NCBI GenBank assembly: GCA_050084985.1
Contig: JBITNC010000001.1
Span: 140,802,001 to 140,866,000 of the forward strand
Reading direction: 5' to 3'
Origin: Nageia nagi
Taxonomy: Eukaryota > Pinophyta
DNA length: 64,000 nt
Part shown: positions 32,892 to 44,509 of the stretch, one piece after another
Numbering within the stretch: position 1 is the stretch's first letter
Layout of the letters: every line of letters starts with the position of its first letter
Program-made: the position numbers and the translations under genes
Notes under the pieces: generated by a model
Told to the model about the DNA's origin: nothing
Seen by the model: the letters and a program-made list of their open reading frames with translations, nothing else
Databases searched by the model: none

Positions 32892-33437
32892 TGTTAGAAA
32901 ATGGAGACTACAACCGGTTAGAAAACAGAGAGCAGTTTCTTTCTGTTTAACACCAAATTTTAGTTGCCAAGAAGCCATGACACCTGGTTATCAGTTATAG
33001 AAGGGTTGGGGGTTACCTAACGACCTTCCTGATCCAACTTGGGTTTAAGTTGGGTTAGTTTGTACCTATAAATAAGAGGCTTGAGTTGAGGCATGCATTA
33101 TTGTAGTTTTGACAGCAATTGTGAAGTAGATTGTGATTGTTGAGAGAGAGAGATTGTAGTGAGGTTTTGTTGTAACTCCAAAGTGAAGATTGTAGCAAGG
33201 TTATGCTGCTGGTTTGTTGCTTGGAGGACTTTGAAGAATGATATGCAAAAGGGTTGAAAGCTTCTCCGTGGATGTAGCCTACATTGGGTGAACCACGTTA
33301 TCTCTTGTGTCTCTCTTTGTGTGATTGATGTTCATGGTTATTTGATTTCAGTAGTATGCTTTGAATGTTGTTTCTTTTGCTAAGGAGTAAGAGAATTACT
33401 AATGCTCTTGCTTATATAAACTTATTAAATCCTAACA
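32892..33437 (+). repeat. 3' LTR of the young copia element
   Basis: 546 bp, same ends as the 5' LTR, with four single-base differences between them. Confidence 0.96.
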
Positions 33438-33442
33438 TTTAT

Positions 33443-33926
33443 TGTTTTTTTCTCACTGGAGTTTCTAGATCTTTGTTTCTATATATTTTTTCAACTTTGC
33501 ATACCATTGCTACCATTTTAGGGATCTAATGTCAGCATGACTCAAACATTCAATGGTTTAATGATTAGGTAACAAAAAATTGAGCATAATGCATTCGTAT
33601 TATCAATACTATTTATTCCATGGATTGCTTACGAGATGAATTGATTCAAAACAAGTAACCTAACTAGACTAAATGTGGGACTCCATAAATAATTTGTAAC
33701 TTCTCAAAGAGTATAGTCTGCTTGTTTTCATTGAAAACCAAGTCAATTTCAGGAGTACTCAGCCAATTGACTATTATAGCTTTTGTTATCTGATAGTTGT
33801 ATTCTACTATTTTAATGGGCTTTATCATATTGAACATAACTAGCCAGAGCAGCAAACAAACTTTATTTTGATATTGAGTTTTTGTTTCGCTCCCTTTTTC
33901 CCTGATTCATAGCGATTGCTTCAATA
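33443..33926. other. non-coding, probably intron or upstream flank of the CCCH zinc-finger exons
   Basis: AT-rich sequence with T-runs and no open reading frame of note; it ends at the possible splice acceptor before 33927. Confidence 0.4.
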
Positions 33927-34022
33927 GATGAAGATACACTGCCTGTCTGTAGAGATTTTCAAAAAAGAAAGTGTTCTCGTGATTCATCATGCAAATATGC
34001 TCATCCAGAACCGCATACAAAG
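33927..34022 (+). CDS. exon encoding CCCH zinc finger 1 (MBNL-like)
   Basis: The exon reads DEDTLPVCRDFQKRKCSRDS, continuing SCKYAHPEPHTK, and ends at a consensus donor (AAAG|GTAAGG, 34022/34023). The finger is C-x7-C-x5-C-x3-H, preceded by LPVCRDF as in muscleblind-like RNA-binding proteins. Its partner finger is 0.4 kb downstream. Such proteins bind pre-mRNA and affect splicing in animals; plant members are less well understood. A young copia element lies 0.5 kb upstream and would fall in an intron if the gene extends that way. Whether a complete gene remains cannot be told from this window. Confidence 0.7.
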
Positions 34023-34406
34023 GTAAGGCTTGCCCGTTTCCTTGCAATTAAAATTTTATGCTTAATGAATTTTTGATGGTTTTATTTGGGTGTGATATAC
34101 ACCTATTATTACTTTTAAAATGTAAGCAGCCAGATCAAGAAGATAGTAACATCTTAGAAGGATTTGGGTATTATGTCTGAGGAATGCATGCAACACCAAA
34201 TATGAAGCAAAAGATTCTAGTCCACTTATAATTTATTATTTAATGTGGAAATCCATATGCTTTTTATTTTCATTTCTAAAGGTTTTCCTTGATATGTTAC
34301 TTATGTTTAGTGTCATGTCAATTGGCTGATTCTTCTGTCAGATTTATTTGTATAAAGCAATTTATGGTTCTCTTTTTGGCTTTATATTTTATGGTAATGA
34401 TGGCAG

Positions 34407-34538
34407 GTAGTTGACAATTACGTGACTATTTGTTGGGATTTTAAGCAAGGAAAATGTAATCGTGAATCCTGTCGTTTTTATCATCAAACAAAAAAATATG
34501 ATAGCCTTAAAAATGCGAATGCAGTTGAGAACAGTTAA
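34407..34538 (+). CDS. exon encoding CCCH zinc finger 2 (MBNL-like)
   Basis: After an acceptor-like TGGCAG (34401-34406) the exon encodes VVDNYVTICWDFKQGKCNRE, continuing SCRFYHQTKKYD, with the C-x7-C-x4-C-x3-H spacing of the second muscleblind-type finger. The same frame meets TAA at 34536-34538, so either the protein ends here or a donor lies before it. The pairing of fingers with the expected spacing types and the flanking splice signals argue for a true gene rather than a processed copy. Confidence 0.68.
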   Translation, partial: VVDNYVTICWDFKQGKCNRESCRFYHQTKKYDSLKNANAVENS

Positions 34539-34759
34539 CCTCGTCTCTGAGGTGACAACAGTTCACAGGTAGCGCAAAATCATTTTTGACTTGATTTGTT
34601 TGCTGCTAACTCAAATTGGAATGTGAAATCATTTATAGGATTGATTAAAATTTGTAACTTGTATCTGTAGGCAGTGTCTAACTGCAATATGTGCTGTCTT
34701 ATGATTTTGTATGTTTTTCTTGTAGGTTTGCTGTTTTTTTTCTTATATGCTTTAGCAGG

Positions 34760-34844
34760 CTGTTGCTGCTACTGCTTGCTGCCAAATGCTTGAGAGACTT
34801 CCGTTGGGCTTGACAAAAAACTTTATTGAAATGCAGAATGACTG
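34760..34844 (+). CDS. possible further exon of the CCCH gene
   Basis: Following TTTAGCAG, an open stretch encodes AVAATACCQMLERLPLGLTK, then NFIEMQNDW, ending at a donor-like TGG|GTAAAA. It is Ala/Leu-rich with no motif. It is listed because of splice-like borders and position only. Confidence 0.3.
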
Positions 34845-36026
34845 GGTAAAATCTTTAGTTGTTTGCTTAAACGCTATCAAGCTAGGTTTAGCTGCAGCAG
34901 GGCTTGAATCTTTGCAAGTTGTATTACGTACTGCAACAATCTTTATTTTTCCTGCCTAGCTTGCTGTTTTAGTCGCTGCATTACATGCTTGCGGAAATGG
35001 TAGCATGCTATTGGCTTTTATTTGTTCTGATGTTTCATATTCACTTAACCTCTCGTTTCTACGGAACACTTATTGGATTTTGCAAACACCGGTCATTGTT
35101 GTAAATGTGTAATTGATGAAGTTTGTAGAGCTTTAGTTTGTACAAGTAACATGAATGGAAACAGCTGTTTGGAGTTTGCAATGGATAGACCAACATTAGT
35201 TTGGTTAATGGTGAGTGTTTCTTTTTCCTTTATATGTTTTCTTTGCTAAGAGTTAGTTTCACCTTTACATGTTTTTTTTGGATGATTTTCTGTAATTCTA
35301 TAAGCTATCTTTGGTGTGATTTGACTGCCAAATACACATAGTTGCAAGTAAAATAGAGTTCCACGCATAAGAAGATAACAAGCATTAATGATTTATAGAA
35401 TTGCTTAATCAGAAGACAATTAATTAGATTAAAAGTACATGGAAATTTATGTATGTGGGCTGAAGAGATGATAGATACCTAAATTTTCATATAAAAATTT
35501 CAGAAACAAGTGAATATTCGAAAGCAGTTATCTGGTTGGATCTTCTCCAGTGGTTACAAGAAGTTGAATAGGCACTGCAGTTTGAAAATGTGTTTCACAA
35601 TTCTAAAATAAGTTATTTTCATTTTCTTTAAAATAGCTTTACTATAGGCGATGCTACTTTCGAAGCATTGCTTGTATTTTCCTATGTTTATTCTCTTGAG
35701 CATTTCCAGATCTGCAACTGCTAAATGCTGCATAATAATATTTTGATTGGGCACAATCATTGATAATGTCTATAACATACATGAAAGAAAGTGCAATCAA
35801 ATTGATCCATTAGCAACGAAAAGTACAGAAGTTACATGCCTTATTAATGTCGGATGGAAAAGGAACGAGGGGAGGATTGCTGGTTAATATCAATTTTGAT
35901 TTAATAGTTGATACTGTTTAGATTTCAGTGCAAAGTAAAAATCAATATGGAGAAGACATCGAAGGGCCAATTTATATCCCGTACAACCCGTAATTGCGAT
36001 TATTGGTAAGTGTACTAATTGAGCAT
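34845..36026. other. AT-rich flank or intronic sequence of the CCCH locus
   Basis: Short coding-like patches (35090-35210, Cys-rich in one frame) are not enough to name an exon. It is bounded on the right by the target duplication of the hAT element. Confidence 0.4.
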
Positions 36027-36034
36027 TTTTGGAG

Positions 36035-39000
36035 CATAGAATAAAAAAACGCAGTTTTTTTTTTTTTCTAAAATTTCCGTATTTTCCTTAAAAAAATGGA
36101 AAAAACTTCGTTTTTTAAGACCAAAATATGGCCATTTAAACGGTAAAAAAAGCTTAAAAAACGTTGAATGCGTGGAAAAAATGTGGGTCTTGGGCGAATT
36201 TTGAAATGAGGAAAATACTCGTTTTTTAGTCCAAAATACATCGTATAAACAAGAAAAATGCCTAAAAGACGCGGGCTAAAATTCACTTAACCCCCCCTAT
36301 CGTACCCCTCGTTTTTTGCACCCAAAGAAGTTGTTTTTCCCTCTAAAAGACCCGTATTACACCTAAAAATGTGGCCGGACAGAGGTAGAATGCATGTTTT
36401 GAAGTCAAAGACAGGGAAAACGCGTTTTTTGTGCTTAGATGTTGTTTAAATGGCTAAAAGGAGGAAAAAATGTCATGCAAACATGGAAGGAGGCTGGGCG
36501 GATGGGGATAAGAAATAAAGGGGGGGATGATTTTTCCCCTCATTTTCGCATTGTAGGGCCTAGGAGGTTGAAAGAGAGAGGAGCTAGAGGGGAGCATTAT
36601 TGAGGGAGGTTGTCCAAAATGTCAAAAGAGTTGTACAGATTTTGGCAATATGTGACTCCAATTGAGGGGTTTTGAGGTAGTTCTCAGCATTTCAAGTGCA
36701 ATCTATGTGACAAGCCTATCCGGGGAACAATTACAAGGTTCAAAGGGTATCTTTCTGGGAGACCAAGGAGCAATGTGGAGAGTTGCTCAAATGCAACTCT
36801 AGATCTTGCTTTGGACACAATTAGAGCCTTGGATTCTATTGTTGTGAGAAAAAGAGAGCAAACAAACATTTTGAATGGAGCTAGGAGGGATGAGGTCTTC
36901 TACTGCAAGTGGAAATGTTTCCAATCGAAGTGTAGTTGTAAGTGCAAGTAAACCTAGTGGAAGTGGAGGCCCTGGAGCGGTTGGAATCGATTCCTACTTT
37001 CAACCCTGGACAACTCCTGGATCCCAACCATCCATTATTAGTATGTTGCAGAAGGACAAGAAAGAAGCTGATTTGATGTTGGCAAAATTGATCTATTATG
37101 GAGGAGTTCCGATCCACATTACCAGGAGTGTATTTTGGCAACCAGCGATCAATGCAGTGGCTAACGCTAGACTGGGTATGTGGGCCCTACTCATGCAGAA
37201 ATGCAAGGGTCTCTCATGAAGGATCTCAAGCAAGAAATCCGTGAAAGGTACGTAAATAGTGATATCAAATTTCAATAGACAAGATGTATTACATTTTTTT
37301 AATTACTTTTTTTATTTAGTTGTTTTATAATTTATTTTAGTTTTGTTTTACTATTTTTAGAATGGCTGATATTGAATAATCTTGGAAGTTATCGAGTTGC
37401 ACAATCTTATCTTATGGGTGGTCGGATAGTAAGAGTAGAAGCTTGATTAATTTTTTGGTATATTCCAAATATGGCACAATATTTAAGAAATCCGTTGATG
37501 CATCCGATAAGGAAAAAGATGCAAACTTGTTATGTGACTTATTGGATCAATTTGTGAGGGAGGTGGGGCCGAAGCACGTTGTTCAAGTGGTCATAGACAA
37601 CGCTTCTAGTTATGTTGTAGCATGTACCAAGCTCATGAATATGTATCCCTCCTTGTACATTGGACTCCATGTGCTTGTCATTGCATTGATCTTCTTTTGG
37701 AGGACACAAGCAAAATGGCTTGGGTGAGAGAGGTGGTTGACCAAGCAAGGACAATCACGAGGTACATTTATCTTATCTTATATTCTTAGTCTTACTAGAC
37801 TAATCTTGATCCTTAAATTCTTATCTTGTGTTACTAGGTGTATTTATAATAAAATCACTATTCTTAGCATGTTGAGGAGGTACACCAATGGTAGGGACTT
37901 ATTGGGCCCAAGAGTTACATGTTTTGCCTCCAATTTCATCAACCTTCAATCGATATGTAGGAACATGTATGAGCTGCGTTCAATGTTTGTTTCTAGAGAG
38001 TGGAATGATACGACCTTAAGCACAAGGCCAGAGGGCATCGTCGTGTCTTCTTTGATATCTAGGGATGAATTTTGGACAACGCTCAAAGAGATTTGTAGCA
38101 TGACAACACCACTTGTATGAGTCTTTCATCTGATAGTGATAGGCCCACTATGGGCTATTTGTATGAGGCTATGGCTAGGGCCAAGGAGGCCATAATGCAT
38201 TATTATATTGACCAACTTGATGAGGATAATGAGTTTGGTAACAAGCATGTGGAGTTTTGGGCTCTCATTGATGAACGGTGGTGGAATATGTTGTATCACC
38301 CTATTCATGGAGTAGGGGCCATCTTGAACCCTATCTTGTATTTTGCACCAAACTCAAAATACAAGACTGATACTCATTCTAACTTGGGGCTTACAAAATT
38401 TGTAGCTAATATGGTTCAGGATACCACCACTCAATCCAAAATCTTCAAGGAGCTTGAGTCATACAAGCACTCAAGAGGCCTCTTTGGGTATCAGTCCGCT
38501 AGAGGCATGTTTTACGATCGCTCCAAGTGAGAAAAATTCAAAGTTCATGTGTTACTTTTAAGTTTATACATTTAGGCCTTTAAATATTTAATGTTTTTTG
38601 ATTTGATATTACTACATTTTTTATAGTTGTGGTGGGCGAATTTTGGGGGTGAAACACCCGAGTTGCAAAGATTTGCCATCCGTATCTTTAGTCAAACATG
38701 TAGTGCTTCAGGATGTGAGCGCAATTGGAGTGCATTTGAAAAATTTCACTCCAAGAAGCACAACAGGTTAGTAATTTGATTCATTCCAATTGTGATTCCT
38801 TTCAACTTTCAAAATTCAATGGAAATTTCTTACTTATCACTCTCAATTCTCAATTTTTCATTATCACAATTTTTATTTATTTATTTATTTTTATGTTAAT
38901 AGGTTGACAACACAACGCTTGAATGATATTATGTACATTTATGTCAACCTACGATTGTATGTGAGGCAACTAGAAAAGAAGGATGAGGATGAGCCCATTA

Positions 39001-40136
39001 ACTTGACTGCCATTGATCTCTCATATATGTTATCTTCTTCGTTTTAACTCCCACCTAGCACCCCTTACATGTGATTTTTAAAATCTCTTGATAGGTCCTA
39101 TAAAATTATAAATGTTGACTTTTTTTTGCTTTTTTGACAGTGATGCACCTCCAGTGGATGTAGTGGCAGATCCAAAGGAGAAGTTACATGAAGCATTTTG
39201 AGAAGAATGGCTTGACATGGAGCAAAAGATAGATGAACTTGTAGATGAGGGCGAGGAGGAGGAGGATGCAGTATATGAGGACGGGGAGGAGGAGGAGCAT
39301 CAATGTTTTGATCCATTTCCTCCTGTGGAGATTGATCATGGTGTTGGACCTTGATAGGTTTATAACCGTCAGGTTTACTGAGACATTGAGAGTGAGCTTG
39401 ACGATGATGAGCCACTCGCTTGGTACCAGAGGCAAAGGCATAGGCAAAAGCCTCGCAAGAGTGTTGGCGGTTCTAGTAGTTTAGGATTGCCTCCTTGTAG
39501 TGCTCCTACCCCTACGAGACCACCTTCTCAGTTTCCTACTACAACTATTAGTGGAGCACGTGGAAGTAGTGGCAACCGATTGACTAGTAAAAGGGCTAGA
39601 GCCCCGGACTGCACATATTGATGAGTCCACAGGGCCCACACATGGAGTCATGACTCATGAGACATTGTATTTAGTTATTTAGTATTATTTGTACTTTTTT
39701 GGTGCTTGACACTTAGTGGCATTATGAGTGTATGGGATAGTACTAGTAGTAGTACATTTATAACTTATGATCCGACAGACATTTTGTAGATGCCTTTTAT
39801 TTTCATATATCAATGTTATGAATCATGATTTATGAAATATGAATATGTCGGTACTTGGTAGATGATATGATATGATAGCAATTAGATAAGTATATTGTAT
39901 AGAAAAAGTTAAAAAAATTACTTTTTTTTTTTTTATTTTTCAATGCATCACGTTTTTTTTCCGAATTTTCTATTTTTTGGTCATGTATTTTTCCTGTATT
40001 TCTGTTTTTTTACGTATGTACGAATTTTTAGAGCCACAAATTTTTGCCGTATTCAATGTATTTTGACCATTTATTGGCCATTTTTACGTATTTGGCCTCG
40101 GGCTGTATTTTCAAAGAATCATCTTTTTATTCTATG
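36035..40136 (+). mobile_element. hAT DNA transposon (4,102 bp)
   Basis: Terminal inverted repeats CATAGAATAAAAA are present at both ends (left at 36035; right at 40124-40136 as TTTTTATTCTATG). The 8-bp target duplication is TTTTGGAG (36027-36034) versus GTTTGGAG (40137-40144), one mismatch. Both subterminal regions (36050-36440 and 39900-40110) are crowded with CGTTTTTT and CGTATTTT words. The interior encodes a broken hAT transposase on the plus strand. Confidence 0.88.
36619..39620 (+). pseudogene. hAT transposase, broken
   Basis: From ATG 36619 (MSKELYRFWQYVTP), a TGA follows at 36673-36675, then a BED-type finger (FKCNLCDKPIRGTITRFKGY). Later pieces, in shifting frames: PIHITRSVFWQPAINAV (36875-37219), DNASSYVVACTKL (37443-37727), RDLLGPRVTCFASNFINLQS (37737-38120), MGYLYEAMARAKEAI (38117-38530), and the hATC domain CERNWSAFEKFHSKKHNR|LT with an intron at 38767-38902. 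An acidic tail follows near 39120-39400. Several frameshifts make this copy non-functional. Confidence 0.82.
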
Positions 40137-40144
40137 GTTTGGAG

Positions 40145-41640
40145 GGTCTGTGTCCAGATACGTAGCACTTTGTTAAAACTATATAAAATGACAGATATGG
40201 GCACAATGAGCTGATAGTACTGCATATTTCTTCTTTTTTTAAAAAAGAATTCTTTTCTGTTGTATTCCATCTTTTCTTGTTGCAAACATCTCATACCCAG
40301 TGGTTAGCAGGTGAAAACTTTGAACTTCTATTCACCTGAGTATGGTGGTTTTATGGCATTAGTTTGTTGCAGTTTCAATCAAGGTGATGAGGCCACTTTA
40401 CTGTTTTGAAATCTTTGAATGGAATCTTCTTGTATCCTTCCTTTTACATGTGTTTTTAGCATCTGGTAGTTGTGCATTTTAACATTTGGTAACTTATGTT
40501 CATCTTTTAGCATTAACTTTTGTCTTTTGTTTTGAATGGATGCTCCACAAAGCTGTAAACGTTTTTTCAACATAAAGTAGTGAAGTAGAGAAAATACGAA
40601 GATAATGTCAAATTAGGAAACTGCAAGCAAAAGATGGAACCATCAATAGCTTGACAATCACAAATGACATGGCAGCTTTCTAATCCATATTGCTTGCATA
40701 TTCCTCATGTATCGCCTTTTGCACGCTCTTCAAAAAGGAGGTTCTATCCAAATTTTAAGTGAATTTGCCAAGGAAGCAAGCAAAATGTCAAAATGAGAAT
40801 GAAACTTTTGTTCTTGAAGCTTGATATTGTTTATATGAACAATTGGAATTTTCATAAAACTTTGTTAAATTTCTTTTGTTGTAAAATTCATCAATATGAA
40901 TGAAAAATCAATATGATTACTATAAAAACATGAAAAAAATTTGGGTGTCAACCCTTTGTGTGCCCAAGGCTTCAAAAAGATAATTTGAAGGTTTGTAGAA
41001 ACTCATAAAATAGTATGAATCTTAATAGAAATTTGTGAAGAAAAGGTATTTACAAACATAAAAGACTAACCAGCTACAATTAAAGCGTTACATAGCCAAA
41101 AAAAAGGGGGGGGGGATAAGCTTGGTAATAATTGCATTTTACAAATCTAAGGAATTCTAAGGTGATGGATTGCCCTACCTACCTTAAGCTTGGGATTCTA
41201 ATTCTACTATAGTAATCTTCGTAGGTGAGTTTTGTTTAATACTAATGGTAGGAGCGAAGTCATTAAAATATCATTATTTTGAGGTACACCTAGTCATGCC
41301 TTTGCTTTTGTTTGAGGATTCATCTACAATATCGAGTTTTATTATGAAGATGAGTCATTTAACCAAGATGCCTTATGCAGGCACACAATAGGGGATTGGG
41401 ACTACCTCATTTCAATTTGCACCTTCTAATTCAATAAAACAATCTTGTGAATTTACTAGCTATTTTAGGAGGTAGTATTGATTATAGATAAAACTTATTC
41501 AATTATTATTGTTATATGATTGCTCATTCAGTGTTATAACATTAGTTTACAATTTAATCATATAAAATATTAAAATACATAACAATTAGTAGGCATAAGC
41601 AATATAAATGTAGATTTAAGGACAATTTTCAGTTGACGTA
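40145..41640. other. intergenic AT-rich DNA, nothing recognised
   Basis: There is no element border or coding motif; a G10 run occurs near 41107-41117. Confidence 0.5.
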
Positions 41641-41790
41641 TATATTAAAGGGAAAATTACTTAAACAGCCTAGACAAATTAGTTATTTATAAAAATAGCT
41701 TCAATAAATTTGTATTTATAAAAATGGTCCTAGTATTTGACTGTCGCCATATGGCCTCCACCTCCGTCGATGAAAATCGCTTCCACCACC

Positions 41791-41910
41791 TAGATTTGTT
41801 GCCACCTTCCACACCAAAACATTGTTGCCTGTAACTCACCACCTCCATCGCCTAGATCCGTTGCCACCTTCCACACCAAAACATTGTCGCCTGTAGCTCA
41901 CCACCTTCAT
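41791..41910. repeat. 62-bp tandem duplication in MITE, left
   Basis: GTTGCCACCTTCCACACC recurs at 41798 and 41860. Confidence 0.85.
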
Positions 41911-42034
41911 CTGTTACAATGATTTGGCTGAAAAGTTTAGAGCTGAAAAGTTCTATTAATTCAATCACAAATAATTTGAAACATTTTAGAGTTGAAGTCC
42001 ATGCTGTGAAGAGTCCATGACATTCCTTGAAAAT

Positions 42035-42158
42035 GACTAGCAGATTGTTCTTCAACATGAAATGGTTTTCATTCGATCGGAAGTGATGATAAAATTGACC
42101 AGCATGTTGGTCTTCGGCATGAAATGGTTCTCATTCGATCGAAAGTGATGATAAAATT
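42035..42158. repeat. 62-bp tandem duplication in MITE, right
   Basis: Copies start GACTAGCAGATTG (42035) and GACCAGCATGTTG (42097), each ending AAGTGATGATAAAATT. Confidence 0.85.
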
Positions 42159-42415
42159 ACATGTAAGTGATACTCAAAGACATGTTTGTAGGCATCCGCC
42201 ATGGATTCCATTGATGACCTATCCTCAAAGTTTATAAGAGCATGCATTATAGTTAAAATTGTTTACCATTTAAAGGTGGTTTCCCTCGATGGAGGTGGAA
42301 GCCATATGGTGACGATCAAATACCAATGCCATTTTTGTAAATATAAATTTATTAAGGCCATTTTTGTAAATAATGTATATATTAGGGTTATGAGAGTAAT
42401 TTTCTCTATATTAAA

Positions 42416-43220
42416 ACACCTCATTAGATGATAAGTTCAATTGATGGTCGTTAGGTTAGCTGGCATGGTTCGGGTCATGTGTGACTCTCAAGTGACTTTA
42501 ATGAAAGAGAACCCTCAAGACATAGAATCTAATTCCACAATTAATTCTTCGCAAGGAGTGACTTACCAAAAAAAAACACCTCATTAAAAAAACATTAAAA
42601 TTATCACAACCCTTATAATAAAAGCACACTCCAAAATTAACACCATTTATATTTTTTTTAACAATAACTTTCAATGTTACATAAATACTTTCTCCTTAAT
42701 CATATGTGAGCAAGAGATTGTCTTTTTATCAACTTAAAGTTTAATTAAATAATTTTTAAAAATGATTTTATCAATTTCATGTTTCTACCCAAAGGATACG
42801 AGCTTTTATCTTTACCACTTCTAAATTCCATTACCATTCATATATTGAAATTTATAATTTTCATGCATATGCTAAACCTTGCATATGCCTACCTACGTAT
42901 TGAAATCTTACATATACGTACAACGAATATTTTTTGTATATACCTTGTATTTTATATTAATATAATATCACACCATTTAATAGCTACTGAGTTGTAAGCA
43001 ACGTCATGCACAATTCGTTTTATGTGGTATGTTATTGTGTTATTGTTAATTTCACATGTCAATATTAGGGCAAATTAATAAGAGGGCATTTTTGATATGA
43101 TTAACATAGGCGTTTATATATATATATACACTTTCAAATTTCGAACATATATTAACTTACTGTTTATAAGGAGTTTATTTAGGATTGAATGTATAAATAA
43201 TTATATTTTGTAATTAAATA
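42416..43220. other. intergenic AT-rich DNA, nothing recognised
   Basis: No coding motif or repeat border was found between the two MITEs. Confidence 0.5.
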
Positions 43221-43228
43221 TACCATTG

Positions 43229-43516
43229 CAAGGTTCATTTTAAGAGTCTTTTCATGAAAATATCTTAAAAAATATTTGGTCAATTTGGATCAAATTGTAT
43301 TTGAAAATATCGATGGTTTTTTATTTTTTTTTTGGAAAATAATGGCTGTTTTTAGAAATTTTTAAAAAATACTGGTGATTTGACTTAGAAAATTAAAAAA
43401 TTTGGAAAATTTTGGCGAATTGGGTTTTTTTAGAACTCCTAAAAATAGCCATTTTCAATGTTGAGGATCCTTAAAATTCACTTATTAATGAATGTTTGTG
43501 GCTAAAATGAACCTTG
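43229..43516. mobile_element. hAT-type MITE (288 bp)
   Basis: Perfect 14-bp terminal inverted repeats CAAGGTTCATTTTA and a perfect 8-bp target duplication TACCATTG (43221-43228 and 43517-43524). There is no coding capacity. The first seven bases match the end of the 728-bp hAT-like element at 8673. Confidence 0.92.
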
Positions 43517-44079
43517 TACCATTGAAAATTGAGGGTTTATAAGCTCAAGGCTTATTTAGGATTTTGATTGCATAAGTAATCATGCTATGTAGTCAAGTAT
43601 GTTAAATAAATTGAAATGGGAAGATAAATTAGATACTATAAATCAATTACATTTTTTTAGATAAACAAATGTATTAAAAAATTATTCTTACAAGTTTAAA
43701 CTATGATTGATTTGTAAGTTTTTTATTTTTCCCATGTAAATGATCAATAGCATAGATATTATTTGCAACATATTCATCTCATAATTCAAATTTGAAAAAT
43801 AAGAATAAAATTTTAAACCAAATAGATGAGTTATTTCTTTTTTATTTTACATCATAAGCAACTTAGAAGATGTCTTTTGTTTATCTTACAATAGAAGAAA
43901 TTTTAAATATATTTCTAAAAAAAAAGAATATAGCGAAAATTGGCAATTAAAGTGGATCAACTTTGGGCTTAACACCCCTCACATTCTGAAATCCCTTTTG
44001 TTATATTTTTCCTTTCCTCCTTCCCTCAAGTGTGGAGGTTTGACCAACTTTGATCTAATTCCTCTAGGAGGTTATAGTG

Positions 44080-44395
44080 AACACTTGGCTTTGTGGGTGA
44101 CTTTGGCTCCTAAGGTTAAGATAGAGAAAATTGATGGAAAACTATGCCTTAAGATCATTTGAGAAATCATCAATCAAGCTACGGAAAGAAGATGGTATAG
44201 TTTGGTCGAAAAGCTCCATGGGGCTAGGTTGAATATTGACTTGATTAGAAAATGGGCAAAATTGAGATGGAAGATCAAGGGAAGTTTGAAAATTATTACA
44301 TTGTCCAATGATTACACATTGTTTGCATTCGGTTGTACGAAGGATCGAGACTTTATCATAAGCTCTCCTTAATTATTTGGGAAGCAAGGATTTGA
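44080..44395 (+). pseudogene. LINE ORF1 relic (DUF4283-like)
   Basis: After TGGCTCCTAAGGTTAAG, one frame gives IEKIDGKLCLKII, a stop, then EIINQATERRWYSLVEKL, LIRKWAKLRWKIKG, LSNDYTLFAFGCTKDRDFII. The W-K-x-K-G / F-x-F-x-x-x-x-DRD pattern resembles the DUF4283 region found in plant LINE ORF1 proteins. No RT follows; the satellite array begins about 120 bp downstream. Confidence 0.45.
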
Positions 44396-44509
44396 AAATA
44401 AATCATAATTCTTTTTTAAATATTATTTCTACGCTATACAATCTTCCAAATCCAATGTTATAATAAACATCTCATCCTTTAATATTGTGCATTATACAAG
44501 ATGTTCTTA

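Larger units (their letters stand above)
28329..33437 (+). mobile_element. complete, young Ty1/copia (Tnt1/Tork-like) retrotransposon
   Basis: Two 546-bp LTRs (28329-28874 and 32892-33437) flank one intact polyprotein gene. They differ at four sites by my direct comparison (C/T, T/C, A/C, G/A). A perfect 5-bp target duplication TTTAT lies at 28324-28328 and 33438-33442. A primer-binding site TGGTATCAGAGC (initiator Met tRNA type) follows the 5' LTR, and a purine tract AAGTGGGAGA precedes the 3' LTR. Every part needed for an autonomous element is present, so it is either active or recently so. Confidence 0.96.
41650..42406. mobile_element. Mutator-type MITE with long inverted repeats (757 bp)
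   Basis: A perfect 9-bp target duplication TATATTAAA flanks it (41641-41649 and 42407-42415), the size expected for Mutator-like elements. The left ~140 bp (GGGAAAATTACTT... to ...CGCTTCCACCACC) is complementary to the right ~140 bp with moderate divergence, including the shared word CCATATGG. No transposase is encoded. The middle holds two tandem duplications of different sequence, each with 62-bp period. Confidence 0.85.

Noticed and set aside
32713-33000. Open frame overlapping the end of copia pol and the 3' LTR
   Set aside because: It is an out-of-frame shadow of the RNase H end and the LTR.
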